Part shown: piece by piece, positions 24,503-34,174 of the stretch
Layout of the letters: every line of letters starts with the position of its first letter
Numbering within the stretch: position 1 is the first letter of the stretch
Assembly: GCA_038924905.1 (NCBI GenBank)
Contig: JBCKUK010000007.1
Span: 1 to 54,800 of the forward strand
Length of the DNA stretch: 54,800 nucleotides
Reading direction: 5' to 3'
From: JBCKUK01 sp038924905
GTDB lineage: Bacteria > Pseudomonadota > Gammaproteobacteria > Burkholderiales > Methylophilaceae
The notes under the pieces: model-generated
What the model saw: only the letters and a program-made list of their open reading frames with translations
Databases searched by the model: none
Told to the model about the DNA's origin: nothing
Position numbers and translations under genes: made by a program

Positions 24503-24521
24503 CTAGTAGTTTGAGTTGGAT

Positions 24522-24574
24522 AGGCTGACGGGAAACCGTCGGCCTTCACCATTTATAGATGCCGTTTAGGCATC
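24522..24574 (+). promoter_or_regulatory. Tandem hairpins in the rplL-rpoB spacer (attenuator or processing site)
   Basis: AGGCTGACGG-GAAA-CCGTCGGCCT (24522-24545) is a 10-bp stem with a GAAA tetraloop and one G-T pair; it is followed by GATGCC-GTTTA-GGCATC (24558-24574). Neither has a T-tract. In E. coli this spacer contains an attenuator and an RNase III site that set rpoBC below rplJL output, and the position suggests the same here. Confidence 0.6.
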
Positions 24575-24655
24575 GCAATTTGTAAAGCCAAGATGGTAGA
24601 AGATAAGGCATTGTGAAGTGCTTTATTTCCTGCCATTTACCCTTTAGGAGACGCT

Positions 24656-27600
24656 ATGAGCTATTCCTTTACCGAGAAGAAACGTATTCGTAAGAGTTTT
24701 GCCAGACGTGAAAGCGTGCAAGAAGTTCCCTACTTGCTGGCAATGCAATTAGAATCTTACGCTGCTTTTTTGCAAGCCAATATTGCTGCCGATAAGCGCG
24801 AGCATGCTGGTTTGCAGGCTACTTTCGGTTCAATTTTCCCAATCGTCAGCCATTCGGGTAATGCGCGTCTGGATTATGTGAGCTATTCCTTGGGCCAAGA
24901 GCCGTTCGACGTGAAAGAATGTCAGCAACGCGGTTTGACCTTTGCAGCCCCGCTACGCGTCAAAGTGCGCCTGACCATTATGGATAAGGAAGCCTCCAAG
25001 CCTACGGTGAAGGAAGTCAAGGAGCAGGCAGTCTACATGGGCGAGCTGCCTTTGATGACTGAAAATGGTTCGTTCGTGATTAACGGTACTGAGCGCGTGA
25101 TTGTTTCGCAATTGCACCGTAGCCCCGGGGTGTTCTTTGAGCATGACCGCGGCAAAACTCATAGCTCCGGCAAATTGCTGTTCTCCGCACGGATCATTCC
25201 TTATCGTGGCTCCTGGCTCGATTTTGAATTCGACCCCAAGGACTACTTGTATTTCCGTATTGACCGCCGCCGCAAGATGCCGGTCACTATTCTGCTTAAG
25301 GCGCTGGGCTATACGCCAGAACAAATCTTGGCAACATTTTATGATTTTGATACTTTCCATATCAGAAAAAAAGGTGTGCAGTTTGAGCTTGTGCCTGAGC
25401 GTCTGCGTGGCGAAGTAGCCAAGTTAGATATCGTTGATAAAGCCGGCAATATCGTTGTGGCAAAAGATAAGCGCATTACCGTCAAGCATATTCGTGACAT
25501 GGGAAAGGCAGGCATCAGCAAGATTACCGTGCCTGAAGAATTCATGTTGGGCCGCACACTGACCAGCACTATTGTGGATAAAGAAACAGGTGAAGTCGTC
25601 GCCAATGCTAACGACGAAATTACTGAGGCTACGCTGGAAAAACTGCGTGAAGCTAATATCGCCAAAATCAATACACTTTATGCCAATGATCTGGATCATG
25701 GCGATTATATTTCGCAAACTTTGCGTATCGATGAAATCCCTGACCAGTATAGCGCGCGCGTTGCCATTTATCGCATGATGCGCCCTGGCGAACCGCCAAC
25801 CGCAGACTCTGTGCAATCGCTGTTTGTAGGTTTGTTCTTTAATGCCGATCGCTACGATTTATCGGTTGTTGGCCGTATGAAATTCAATCGCCGTGTTTTC
25901 CCTGAAAAGGCTGAAGAGCGTATCTCGACCTGGATGCGCCGTTACTATGAGAGGGTCGGACCGCAAGGCGCTGAAGGCGCGAGCACGCTTTCAAATGATG
26001 ATATTCTGGCTGTCGTAGGCGTGTTGCTGGAGCTACGCAATGGCCGCGGTGAAATTGATGATATTGATCACCTAGGCAATCGCCGCATTCGCTCGGTTGG
26101 CGAGTTGGCGGAGAATCAATTCCGTGCTGGTCTGGTGCGCGTTGAACGTGCAGTCAAAGAGCGTTTAAGTCAAGCCGAATCTGATAACTTGATGCCGCAT
26201 GATTTGATCAACGCCAAGCCCGTATCCAGCGCGATTCGTGAATTTTTTTGTTCTTCGCAATTGTCGCAGTTTATGGATCAAACCAATCCACTGTCTGAGA
26301 TTACCCATAAGCGCCGTATTTCAGCCCTGGGCCCTGGCGGGCTTACCCGAGAAAGAGCAGGCTTTGAAGTGCGTGACGTGCACCCGACGCACTATGGTCG
26401 TGTGTGCCCGATTGAAACGCCGGAAGGTCCAAACATTGGTTTGATCAACTCACTGGCTTTATTTGCACGCACCAATAAATATGGTTTCCTGGAAACACCT
26501 TATCGCAAGGTAGAAAACAAAAAGGTTTCAAGCAAGATTGATTTTTTGTCAGCGATTGAAGAGAGCCAGTACATGATTGCTCAGGCCAACAGTGACCTGG
26601 ACAAGAATGGCAAATTTACCGATGAGCTGATTTCTGCGCGCTATCACAATGAGTTCACCATGGCGCAGTCTGTTCGTATCCAGTATATGGACGTTGCGCC
26701 GTCGCAAATTGTATCTGTTGCCGCATCGCTTATCCCATTCCTGGAGCACGATGACGCCAACCGCGCCTTGATGGGTTCCAACATGCAGCGCCAGGCTGTG
26801 CCTTGTTTGCGTGCCGAGAAATCCCTGGTAGGCACCGGCATTGAGCGCACGGTGGCGATTGACTCAGGCACTACAGTGCAAGCGCGCCGTGGCGGTGTAG
26901 TGGATTATGTGGATTCCGGCCGTATCGTGGTGCGTGTGCATGATGCCGAGGCTGCTGCTGGCGAGGTTGGTGTTGATATCTACAACCTGACTAAATATAC
27001 CCGATCCAATCAGAACACCAATATCAATCAGCGTCCGTTAGTCAACATTGGCGATGTGATCACGCGTGGTGATGTGATTGCCGACGGCGCCTCTACTGAC
27101 ATGGGCGAACTGGCGTTAGGCCAGAACATGTTGGTGGCATTTATGCCTTGGAACGGTTACAACTTCGAAGATTCCATTTTAATCTCCGAGCGCGTGGTGG
27201 CTGATGACCGCTATACCTCGATTCATATCGAAGAGCTGACGGTCGTTGCGCGCGACACTAAGTTAGGCGTCGAAGAAATTACGCAGGATATTTCCAACCT
27301 GTCCGAGCGCATGCTCGCCAGGCTGGATGAATCCGGCATCATTTACATCGGTGCAGAAGTTGAAGCCGGCGACGTGCTGGTCGGCAAGGTGACGCCCAAA
27401 GGTGAAACCCAGCTGACACCGGAAGAAAAATTGCTGCGCGCCATTTTTGGTGAAAAAGCCAGTGATGTGAAAGACACCAGTCTGCGTGTGCCATCCGGTA
27501 TGAATGGTACGGTGATTGACGTGCAAGTATTTACGCGTGAAGGCATAGACCGTGATCCACGTGCACAGCAAATCATCGATGACCAGCTTGGTCATTACGA

Positions 27601-28828
27601 GAAAGATTTGGCTGACCAGATGCGCATTGTGGCAAACGATGCGTTTGGCCGTATCCGTCGCTTACTGGAAGGCAAAGTTGCTACCGGTGGCCCCAAAAAG
27701 CTGAAGAAGGGTGAAAAATTAAGCGCTGAATATCTGGGAGATCTCAACCGCTATGATTGGTTTGATATTCGTCTGGTTGATGAAGAAGCCGCGCGCCAGC
27801 TTGAGCAGCTGAAGGACAGTTTGGCCCAGGCGCGCGTTGAGTTTGACAGCCGCTTTGAAGAGAAGAAACGCAAACTGACGCAAGGTGACGAGTTGTCGCC
27901 CGGCGTGCAGAAAATGGTTAAGGTGTATCTGGCAGTCAAGCGCCGCATTCAGCCTGGCGACAAGATGGCAGGCCGTCATGGTAACAAAGGTGTGGTATCC
28001 AAGATTGTGCCGGTAGAAGATATGCCGCATATGGCTGATGGCACACCAGTGGATATCGTACTTAATCCACTGGGTGTGCCTTCACGGATGAATATTGGCC
28101 AAATTCTGGAAGTGCATTTGGGTTGGGCAGCAAAGGGCCTGGGCATGCGTATCGGAGAAATGCTGCGCAGCCAGGCCAAGGCCAGTGAGGTACGCAAGTT
28201 CCTCGATCATATCTACAACAGCACCAGCGGCAAGAAAGAAAACATCAAATCACTGACTGACAATGAGGTGTTTGAGCTGGCAAGAAATCTGGAAACAGGC
28301 GTGCCATTTGCTACGCCAGTATTTGACGGTGCCACCGAGGCTGACATTAGAAATATGTTGGATCTTGCTTTCCCGGACAACGACCCGCGTACGCAGCAGC
28401 TACAGTTTTCTGCCGGAAAGACGCAGGTGAAGTTGTTTGATGGACATACGGGCGAAGCTTTTGATCGTCCGGTAACCGTTGGCTACATGCATGTACTTAA
28501 ATTGCATCATTTGGTTGATGACAAAATGCACGCGCGCTCTACCGGGCCATATTCTCTCGTCACGCAACAACCACTGGGCGGCAAAGCCCAATTCGGTGGT
28601 CAGCGTTTCGGCGAAATGGAAGTGTGGGCACTGGAAGCTTATGGCGCTGCTTATACCCTGCAAGAAATGCTCACGGTCAAGTCGGATGATGTATCCGGCC
28701 GTACCAAGGTTTATGAAAATATTGTCAAGGGCGAACACAAGATTGACGCTGGTGTGCCGGAGTCCTTCAACGTGCTGGTGAAAGAAATTCGTTCGCTCGC
28801 TATCGACATCTACCTAGACCGCAACTAA
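24656..28828 (+). CDS. rpoB: DNA-directed RNA polymerase beta subunit
   Basis: The 1390-residue beta subunit forms half of the active-site cleft. The rifampicin-binding cluster is readable at about 532-563 (SSQLSQFMDQTNPLSEITHK and RRISALGPGG), followed by ERAGFEVRDVHPTHYGR and PIETPEGPNIGL. The C-terminal GKAQFGGQRFGEMEVWALEAYGA is present. Within the rifampicin cluster, Cys532 replaces the Gly found at E. coli position 507, while Thr543 is common in betaproteobacteria. The length is somewhat greater than E. coli (1342). AGGAGACGCT precedes the ATG. Confidence 0.99.
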   Translation: MSYSFTEKKRIRKSFARRESVQEVPYLLAMQLESYAAFLQANIAADKREHAGLQATFGSIFPIVSHSGNARLDYVSYSLGQEPFDVKECQQRGLTFAAPLRVKVRLTIMDKEASKPTVKEVKEQAVYMGELPLMTENGSFVINGTERVIVSQLHRSPGVFFEHDRGKTHSSGKLLFSARIIPYRGSWLDFEFDPKDYLYFRIDRRRKMPVTILLKALGYTPEQILATFYDFDTFHIRKKGVQFELVPERLRGEVAKLDIVDKAGNIVVAKDKRITVKHIRDMGKAGISKITVPEEFMLGRTLTSTIVDKETGEVVANANDEITEATLEKLREANIAKINTLYANDLDHGDYISQTLRIDEIPDQYSARVAIYRMMRPGEPPTADSVQSLFVGLFFNADRYDLSVVGRMKFNRRVFPEKAEERISTWMRRYYERVGPQGAEGASTLSNDDILAVVGVLLELRNGRGEIDDIDHLGNRRIRSVGELAENQFRAGLVRVERAVKERLSQAESDNLMPHDLINAKPVSSAIREFFCSSQLSQFMDQTNPLSEITHKRRISALGPGGLTRERAGFEVRDVHPTHYGRVCPIETPEGPNIGLINSLALFARTNKYGFLETPYRKVENKKVSSKIDFLSAIEESQYMIAQANSDLDKNGKFTDELISARYHNEFTMAQSVRIQYMDVAPSQIVSVAASLIPFLEHDDANRALMGSNMQRQAVPCLRAEKSLVGTGIERTVAIDSGTTVQARRGGVVDYVDSGRIVVRVHDAEAAAGEVGVDIYNLTKYTRSNQNTNINQRPLVNIGDVITRGDVIADGASTDMGELALGQNMLVAFMPWNGYNFEDSILISERVVADDRYTSIHIEELTVVARDTKLGVEEITQDISNLSERMLARLDESGIIYIGAEVEAGDVLVGKVTPKGETQLTPEEKLLRAIFGEKASDVKDTSLRVPSGMNGTVIDVQVFTREGIDRDPRAQQIIDDQLGHYEKDLADQMRIVANDAFGRIRRLLEGKVATGGPKKLKKGEKLSAEYLGDLNRYDWFDIRLVDEEAARQLEQLKDSLAQARVEFDSRFEEKKRKLTQGDELSPGVQKMVKVYLAVKRRIQPGDKMAGRHGNKGVVSKIVPVEDMPHMADGTPVDIVLNPLGVPSRMNIGQILEVHLGWAAKGLGMRIGEMLRSQAKASEVRKFLDHIYNSTSGKKENIKSLTDNEVFELARNLETGVPFATPVFDGATEADIRNMLDLAFPDNDPRTQQLQFSAGKTQVKLFDGHTGEAFDRPVTVGYMHVLKLHHLVDDKMHARSTGPYSLVTQQPLGGKAQFGGQRFGEMEVWALEAYGAAYTLQEMLTVKSDDVSGRTKVYENIVKGEHKIDAGVPESFNVLVKEIRSLAIDIYLDRN

Positions 28829-28837
28829 TTTTTACGC

Positions 28838-28855
28838 ATGCGCCGAAAGGCGCAT
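28838..28855 (+). promoter_or_regulatory. Hairpin in rpoB-rpoC spacer
   Basis: ATGCGCC-GAAA-GGCGCAT is a perfect 7-bp stem with a GNRA-type tetraloop, immediately upstream of the rpoC AGAGGAGAA binding site. It lacks a T-tract, so it is more likely an mRNA stability or initiation structure than a terminator. Confidence 0.5.
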
Positions 28856-28869
28856 AGAGGAGAATTTAC

Positions 28870-31800
28870 ATGAAAGCTCTATTAGACTTATTCAAGCAGG
28901 TCACTCAAGAAGAAGAATTTGATGCCATCAAGATTGCACTGGCTTCTCCTGAAAAGATTCGTTCCTGGTCCTATGGTGAAATAAAGAAACCGGAAACCAT
29001 TAACTATCGTACGTTCAAGCCCGAGCGTGATGGCTTGTTCTGCGCCAAGATTTTTGGCCCAACCAAGGACTACGAGTGCCTGTGTGGCAAATACAAACGC
29101 CTCAAGCATCGCGGTGTGATCTGCGAAAAATGCGGTGTTGAAGTTACGCTATCCAAGGTGCGTCGTGAACGCATGGCGCATATCGAGCTGGCCAGCCCGG
29201 TTGCGCACATCTGGTTCCTGAAGAGTCTGCCAAGTCGTTTGGGCATGGTGCTGGATATCGCTCTGCGCGACATCGAACGCGTTTTGTATTTTGAAGCTTA
29301 TATCGTGATTGACCCCGGCATGACGCCGCTTACGCGTGGCCAATTGCTAACTGAAGACGACTATCTGGCCAAGGTTGAAGAATACGGTGACGAGTTCAAT
29401 GCGGTAATGGGTGCCGAAGCCGTGCGTGAATTGTTGCGCACCATGGATGTTCACGCCGAAATTGGAAAGCTGCGCCACGATCTGACCGAGACTGGCTCGG
29501 AAGCCAAAATCAAGAAGATTGCCAAGCGCTTGAAAGTGCTGGAAGCCTTCCAGAAATCCGGCATCAAGCCAGAGTGGATGATTCTGAAAGTGTTGCCGGT
29601 ATTACCACCAGAGTTGCGCCCATTGGTGCCGCTGGATGGTGGTCGTTTCGCTACTTCAGATTTGAATGATTTATATCGTCGCGTCATCAACCGTAACAAC
29701 CGCTTGAAGCGCCTGCTGGAGCTCAAGGCGCCAGAAATCATCGTGCGCAACGAAAAGCGTATGCTGCAGGAAGCGGTGGATTCTCTGCTGGATAACGGCC
29801 GTCGCGGCAAGGTGATGACCGGCGCCAACAAGCGTCCATTGAAGTCATTGGCTGACATGATCAAGGGTAAGGGCGGTCGTTTCCGTCAGAACTTGCTCGG
29901 CAAGCGTGTGGATTATTCCGGCCGTTCCGTGATTGTGGTTGGTCCACAACTCAAACTGCATCAGTGCGGTTTGCCGAAGAAAATGGCACTCGAATTATTC
30001 AAGCCATTCATTTTCCATAAACTGGAAGTGCTGGGTCTGGCAACAACCATTAAAGCTGCCAAGAAGAAGGTTGAAGAGGAAGGACCAGAAGTCTGGGACA
30101 TCCTCGAAGACGTGATTCGTGAACATCCAGTATTGCTGAACCGTGCGCCAACTTTGCACCGCCTGGGTATCCAGGCGTTTGAACCGGTATTGATTGAAGG
30201 TAAAGCCATTCAATTGCATCCATTGGTCTGTGCCGCGTTCAACGCCGACTTTGACGGTGACCAGATGGCAGTCCATGTTCCTCTATCGCTTGAGGCGCAA
30301 ATGGAAGCACGTACCTTGATGCTGGCAACCAACAATGTACTGTCACCTGCCAATGGCGAGCCGATTATTGTGCCGTCGCAGGATATCGTACTGGGTCTTT
30401 ACTACATGACGCGCGAGAAGCTTGCTGCGCGCGGCGAAGGCATGCGTTTTTCTGATGTAGCCGAAGTGCAGCGTGTATATGACGGTGGCCTGATTGACTT
30501 GCATGCGCGTATCGTCGTGCGCATTAAAGAATACGAAGTTGATTTGGATGGCACCAAGCACGAGAAAATAAACCGCTACGAAACCACGGTTGGCCGCGCA
30601 CTGCTGTCAGAAATTCTTCCGGCTGGTTTACCATTTAGCATGATAGATCGTGCATTGAAGAAAAAAGAAATCTCCAAGCTAATCAATGCCAGCTTCCGCA
30701 AGGCGGGCATTCGTGAAACAGTGATTTTTGCCGACAGACTGATGACCACTGGCTTCACCTACGCTACACGCGGCGGTATCTCTATCAGTATTAACGACAT
30801 GTTAGTGCCACCTGAGAAAGAACAGCTAATCGCTGCTGCCGAATCAGAAGTGAAAGAAATTGAAGATCAGTACGTGTCTGGTCTGGTCACGCAAGGCGAG
30901 CGCTACAATAAAGTGGTGGATATCTGGGGTCGTGCTGGCGATAAAGTTGCTGACGCCATGATGAAGCAGTTGCGCGAAGAAACGGTGCTGGACGCCAACG
31001 GTGAAGTAGTCAAAGACAAAGATGGCAAACCCATGCGTCAGGAATCGTTCAACGCCATTTACATGATGGCCGATTCCGGCGCTCGCGGTTCTGCCGCACA
31101 GGTACGTCAACTGGCCGGTATGCGCGGCCTGATGGCGAAACCGGATGGTTCCATCATCGAGACGCCGATCAAGGCAAACTTTCGTGATGGCCTTAACGTG
31201 CTGCAATACTTTATTTCCACCCACGGCGCACGTAAAGGCCTGGCTGATACTGCGCTGAAGACTGCAAACTCAGGCTACCTGACACGCCGTCTGGTTGATG
31301 TAACACAGGACTTGGTCGTGACTGAACATGATTGCGGCACCTCTGATGGCCTGGTAACCAAGGCATTGGTTAAAGGCGGTGAAGTAATCGAGCCGTTGCA
31401 CGATTGTATTCTTGGCCGTACAGCTGCTACTGATTTATTGCATCCTGAATCACAGGAAGTGGTTTACCCGGCTGGGACATTATTGTCCGAGGATGAAGTT
31501 GAGCGCATCGATGCACTTGGTATTGATGAAGTGAAAGTACGTACAGCGCTGACTTGCGAAACTCGTTATGGTATTTGCGCACAATGCTACGGTCGCGATT
31601 TGGGTCGTGGCCGCCTGATTAACATGGGAGAAGCGGTTGGCGTGATTGCTGCGCAGTCCATCGGCGAGCCAGGCACGCAGTTAACCATGCGTACCTTCCA
31701 CATCGGTGGTGCGGTATCACGTGCGGCTTCTGTGAGCTCGGTCGAAGGTAAATCCAATGGTGTGGTGCGCTTCAGTTCTACCATGCGCTACGTCACCAAT

Positions 31801-33147
31801 GCACGTAACGAACAAGTGGTGATTTCGCGTAATGGCGAAGCCATGATTCAAGATGAAAATGGTCGTGAACGTGAGCGCCATAAAGTGCCTTACGGCTCTA
31901 CGCTGCAAGTGACAGATGGCAAACAAGTTAAGGCTGGCCTGGCGCTGGCGACTTGGGATCCGCATACCCGCCCTATCATTACTGAATACGCTGGCCGTGT
32001 GAAGTTTGAAAACGTGGAAGAAGGCATCACCGTTGCCAAGCAAATTGATGATGTGACAGGTTTGTCATCGCTGGTGGTGATTGATCCTAAACAGCGTGCC
32101 GGTCAAACCAAGGGCTTGCGTCCTCAAGTTAAATTGATAGATGCGAATGGCGCGGAAGTGAAGATTGCAGGTAGTGATTTGTCAGTCAACATCACCTTCC
32201 AGCTAGGCTGCATTATTACGGTGAAGGATGGCCAGGAAGTTGGCGTGGGCGAAGTACTGGCACGTATCCCGCAAGAATCTTCCAAGACGCGCGATATTAC
32301 CGGTGGTCTGCCACGTGTAGCTGAGCTGTTTGAGGCACGCTCGCCCAAAGATGCCGGCCTGCTGGCAGAAGTGACAGGCACGGTTTCTTTCGGTAAAGAT
32401 ACCAAGGGCAAACAACGTTTGGTGTTGACCGACCTCGACGGCGTTGCTCATGAATATCTGATCCCAAAAGATAAGCATGTGACCGCACATGACGGTCAGG
32501 TAGTGACCAAGGGCGAGAGTATTGTTGATGGACCGGCTGATCCGCAGGATATTCTGCGTCTGCAAGGTCGCGAAGCTTTGGCTCGTTACATCATTGACGA
32601 AGTGCAGGATGTGTATCGTTTACAAGGCGTGAAGATTAACGACAAGCACATTGAAGTGATTGTGCGTCAGATGCTGCGCCGCGTGCGCATTACTGATGCC
32701 GGTGATACCAACTTCATCATGGGCGAGCAGGTAGAACGGGCAGATGTATTGGGTGAAAACGAACGTGTAATGGCGGAAGACAAACGCCCTGCCACTTACG
32801 AGTTTGTATTGCTCGGCATTACCAAGGCTTCGCTGTCTACCGATTCATTCATCTCTGCAGCGTCGTTCCAGGAAACCACACGCGTCCTTACCGAGGCTGC
32901 GATTCTTGGCAAGCGTGATGAGCTGCGCGGGTTGAAGGAGAACGTGATCGTCGGTCGCCTGATTCCTGCCGGAACCGGTCTTGCCTATCACGAAACGCGT
33001 AAGCGCCAAGCCACAGGGGTTGATGCTGCACCTTCGGTCATTGAAGAAATGGCACCAGAGCAGTCAGCAGATGAGTCTTCAGTACCATTGGTTGAAGGGT
33101 CAGAAGCGCATCCAGAAGAAACAGCGGGAAACGCCGAAGTTGCTTGA
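28870..33147 (+). CDS. rpoC: DNA-directed RNA polymerase beta' subunit
   Basis: The 1425-residue beta' subunit carries the catalytic Mg2+ triad in NADFDGDQMAVH, with aspartates 460, 462 and 464, the same numbering as E. coli. The N-terminal zinc site is C70, C72, C85 and C88. A second zinc site lies in the CETRYGICAQCYGRDLGRG region. The C-terminus runs past the E. coli end with an acidic tail (EEMAPEQSADESS). It forms the core enzyme with RpoB and RpoA. Confidence 0.99.
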   Translation: MKALLDLFKQVTQEEEFDAIKIALASPEKIRSWSYGEIKKPETINYRTFKPERDGLFCAKIFGPTKDYECLCGKYKRLKHRGVICEKCGVEVTLSKVRRERMAHIELASPVAHIWFLKSLPSRLGMVLDIALRDIERVLYFEAYIVIDPGMTPLTRGQLLTEDDYLAKVEEYGDEFNAVMGAEAVRELLRTMDVHAEIGKLRHDLTETGSEAKIKKIAKRLKVLEAFQKSGIKPEWMILKVLPVLPPELRPLVPLDGGRFATSDLNDLYRRVINRNNRLKRLLELKAPEIIVRNEKRMLQEAVDSLLDNGRRGKVMTGANKRPLKSLADMIKGKGGRFRQNLLGKRVDYSGRSVIVVGPQLKLHQCGLPKKMALELFKPFIFHKLEVLGLATTIKAAKKKVEEEGPEVWDILEDVIREHPVLLNRAPTLHRLGIQAFEPVLIEGKAIQLHPLVCAAFNADFDGDQMAVHVPLSLEAQMEARTLMLATNNVLSPANGEPIIVPSQDIVLGLYYMTREKLAARGEGMRFSDVAEVQRVYDGGLIDLHARIVVRIKEYEVDLDGTKHEKINRYETTVGRALLSEILPAGLPFSMIDRALKKKEISKLINASFRKAGIRETVIFADRLMTTGFTYATRGGISISINDMLVPPEKEQLIAAAESEVKEIEDQYVSGLVTQGERYNKVVDIWGRAGDKVADAMMKQLREETVLDANGEVVKDKDGKPMRQESFNAIYMMADSGARGSAAQVRQLAGMRGLMAKPDGSIIETPIKANFRDGLNVLQYFISTHGARKGLADTALKTANSGYLTRRLVDVTQDLVVTEHDCGTSDGLVTKALVKGGEVIEPLHDCILGRTAATDLLHPESQEVVYPAGTLLSEDEVERIDALGIDEVKVRTALTCETRYGICAQCYGRDLGRGRLINMGEAVGVIAAQSIGEPGTQLTMRTFHIGGAVSRAASVSSVEGKSNGVVRFSSTMRYVTNARNEQVVISRNGEAMIQDENGRERERHKVPYGSTLQVTDGKQVKAGLALATWDPHTRPIITEYAGRVKFENVEEGITVAKQIDDVTGLSSLVVIDPKQRAGQTKGLRPQVKLIDANGAEVKIAGSDLSVNITFQLGCIITVKDGQEVGVGEVLARIPQESSKTRDITGGLPRVAELFEARSPKDAGLLAEVTGTVSFGKDTKGKQRLVLTDLDGVAHEYLIPKDKHVTAHDGQVVTKGESIVDGPADPQDILRLQGREALARYIIDEVQDVYRLQGVKINDKHIEVIVRQMLRRVRITDAGDTNFIMGEQVERADVLGENERVMAEDKRPATYEFVLLGITKASLSTDSFISAASFQETTRVLTEAAILGKRDELRGLKENVIVGRLIPAGTGLAYHETRKRQATGVDAAPSVIEEMAPEQSADESSVPLVEGSEAHPEETAGNAEVA

Positions 33148-33164
33148 TAAGACAATAACTTGTC

Positions 33165-33193
33165 TTGACATTAAAGCGCCCACTAAATAGAAT
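33165..33193 (+). promoter_or_regulatory. Consensus sigma70 promoter of the str operon
   Basis: A perfect -35 TTGACA (33165-33170), a 17-nt spacer and TAGAAT (33188-33193) give a predicted start near 33200. This is the best promoter match in the window, upstream of rpsL. Confidence 0.8.
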
Positions 33194-33204
33194 GCTACGT
33201 TTTC

Positions 33205-33237
33205 CGGGATGGCGAGGTTCGCCGTCCCGTTATTTTT
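33205..33237 (+). terminator. Intrinsic terminator-like hairpin between rpoC and rpsL
   Basis: CGGGATGGCG (33205-33214) pairs with CGCCGTCCCG (33220-33229) around AGGTT, followed by TTATTTTT. It fits termination of rpoBC, but it lies downstream of the str promoter, so the str transcript would begin with it. Confidence 0.75.
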
Positions 33238-33273
33238 AGCAAGCTGTAAATTAAAATTAAAGGCTTATAGGTT

Positions 33274-33651
33274 ATGCCAACCATTAATCAGTTAGTGCGC
33301 AAACCGCGTCAAAAAGTGGTCACCAAAAGCAAGGTGCCAGCGCTGGAAAATTGCCCACAAAAACGCGGTGTATGTATCCGTGTGTATACCACCACGCCCA
33401 AGAAGCCAAACTCGGCCTTGCGTAAGGTTGCCAAGGTGCGCCTGACCAATGGCTACGAAGTAATTAGCTACATCGGCGGTGAAGGCCACAATTTGCAGGA
33501 GCACAGTGTTGTGTTGCTGCGTGGTGGTCGGGTAAAGGATTTGCCGGGTGTGCGTTACCACATGGTACGCGGTAGCCTGGATACAGCCGGCGTGAAAGAT
33601 CGTAAGCAGTCACGCTCCAAGTACGGCGCCAAGCGCCCTAAAGAAGCTTAA
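33274..33651 (+). CDS. rpsL: 30S ribosomal protein S12
   Basis: The 125-residue S12 lines the decoding site. TPKKPNSALRK and GGRVKDLPGVRYH carry the lysines altered in streptomycin resistance, and both have the wild-type sequence here. It begins the str operon, 74 nt after the predicted transcript start, and precedes rpsG. Confidence 0.99.
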   Translation: MPTINQLVRKPRQKVVTKSKVPALENCPQKRGVCIRVYTTTPKKPNSALRKVAKVRLTNGYEVISYIGGEGHNLQEHSVVLLRGGRVKDLPGVRYHMVRGSLDTAGVKDRKQSRSKYGAKRPKEA

Positions 33652-33669
33652 TAGTTAAGGAATAGAACC

Positions 33670-34140
33670 ATGCCAAGACGTAGAGGAGTTCCCAAACGCA
33701 ATATTCTTCCCGACCCTAAATTCGGTAGTCAGGAAGTTTCCAAGTTCGTCAATGTGCTGATGACCGGCGGCAAAAAGTCAGTGGCCGAACGCATTTTGTA
33801 TGGCGCGTTTGAGCAAATTACCACCAAGGCTGGTAAGGATGCTTTGGAAGTGTTTACTCTGGCTATTACCAATTTGCGTCCTATGGTTGAAGTCAAGAGC
33901 CGCCGCGTCGGTGGCGCCAACTATCAAGTGCCTGTTGAAGTACGTCCAACCCGCCGTAGTGCTTTGGCAATGCGTTGGTTGCGCGATGCTGCGCGTAAGC
34001 GTGGTGAAAAGTCTATGGGACTGCGCCTGGCAGCTGAATTGGTTGAGGCTTCCGAAGGCCGTGGTTCCGCCATGAAGAAGCGTGAAGAAGTGCACCGTAT
34101 GGCTGAGGCCAACAAAGCCTTCTCGCATTTCCGTTTCTGA
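33670..34140 (+). CDS. rpsG: 30S ribosomal protein S7
   Basis: The 156-residue S7 nucleates assembly of the 30S head. PRRRGVPKRNILPDPKFGS, EVKSRRVGGANYQVPVEV and the C-terminal KKREEVHRMAEANKAFSHFRF match the family. In E. coli it is the translational repressor of the str operon. It lies between rpsL and fusA. Confidence 0.99.
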   Translation: MPRRRGVPKRNILPDPKFGSQEVSKFVNVLMTGGKKSVAERILYGAFEQITTKAGKDALEVFTLAITNLRPMVEVKSRRVGGANYQVPVEVRPTRRSALAMRWLRDAARKRGEKSMGLRLAAELVEASEGRGSAMKKREEVHRMAEANKAFSHFRF

Positions 34141-34174
34141 TTAATTAGTAAGAATAAAGTAAAAGGTAATTCCT

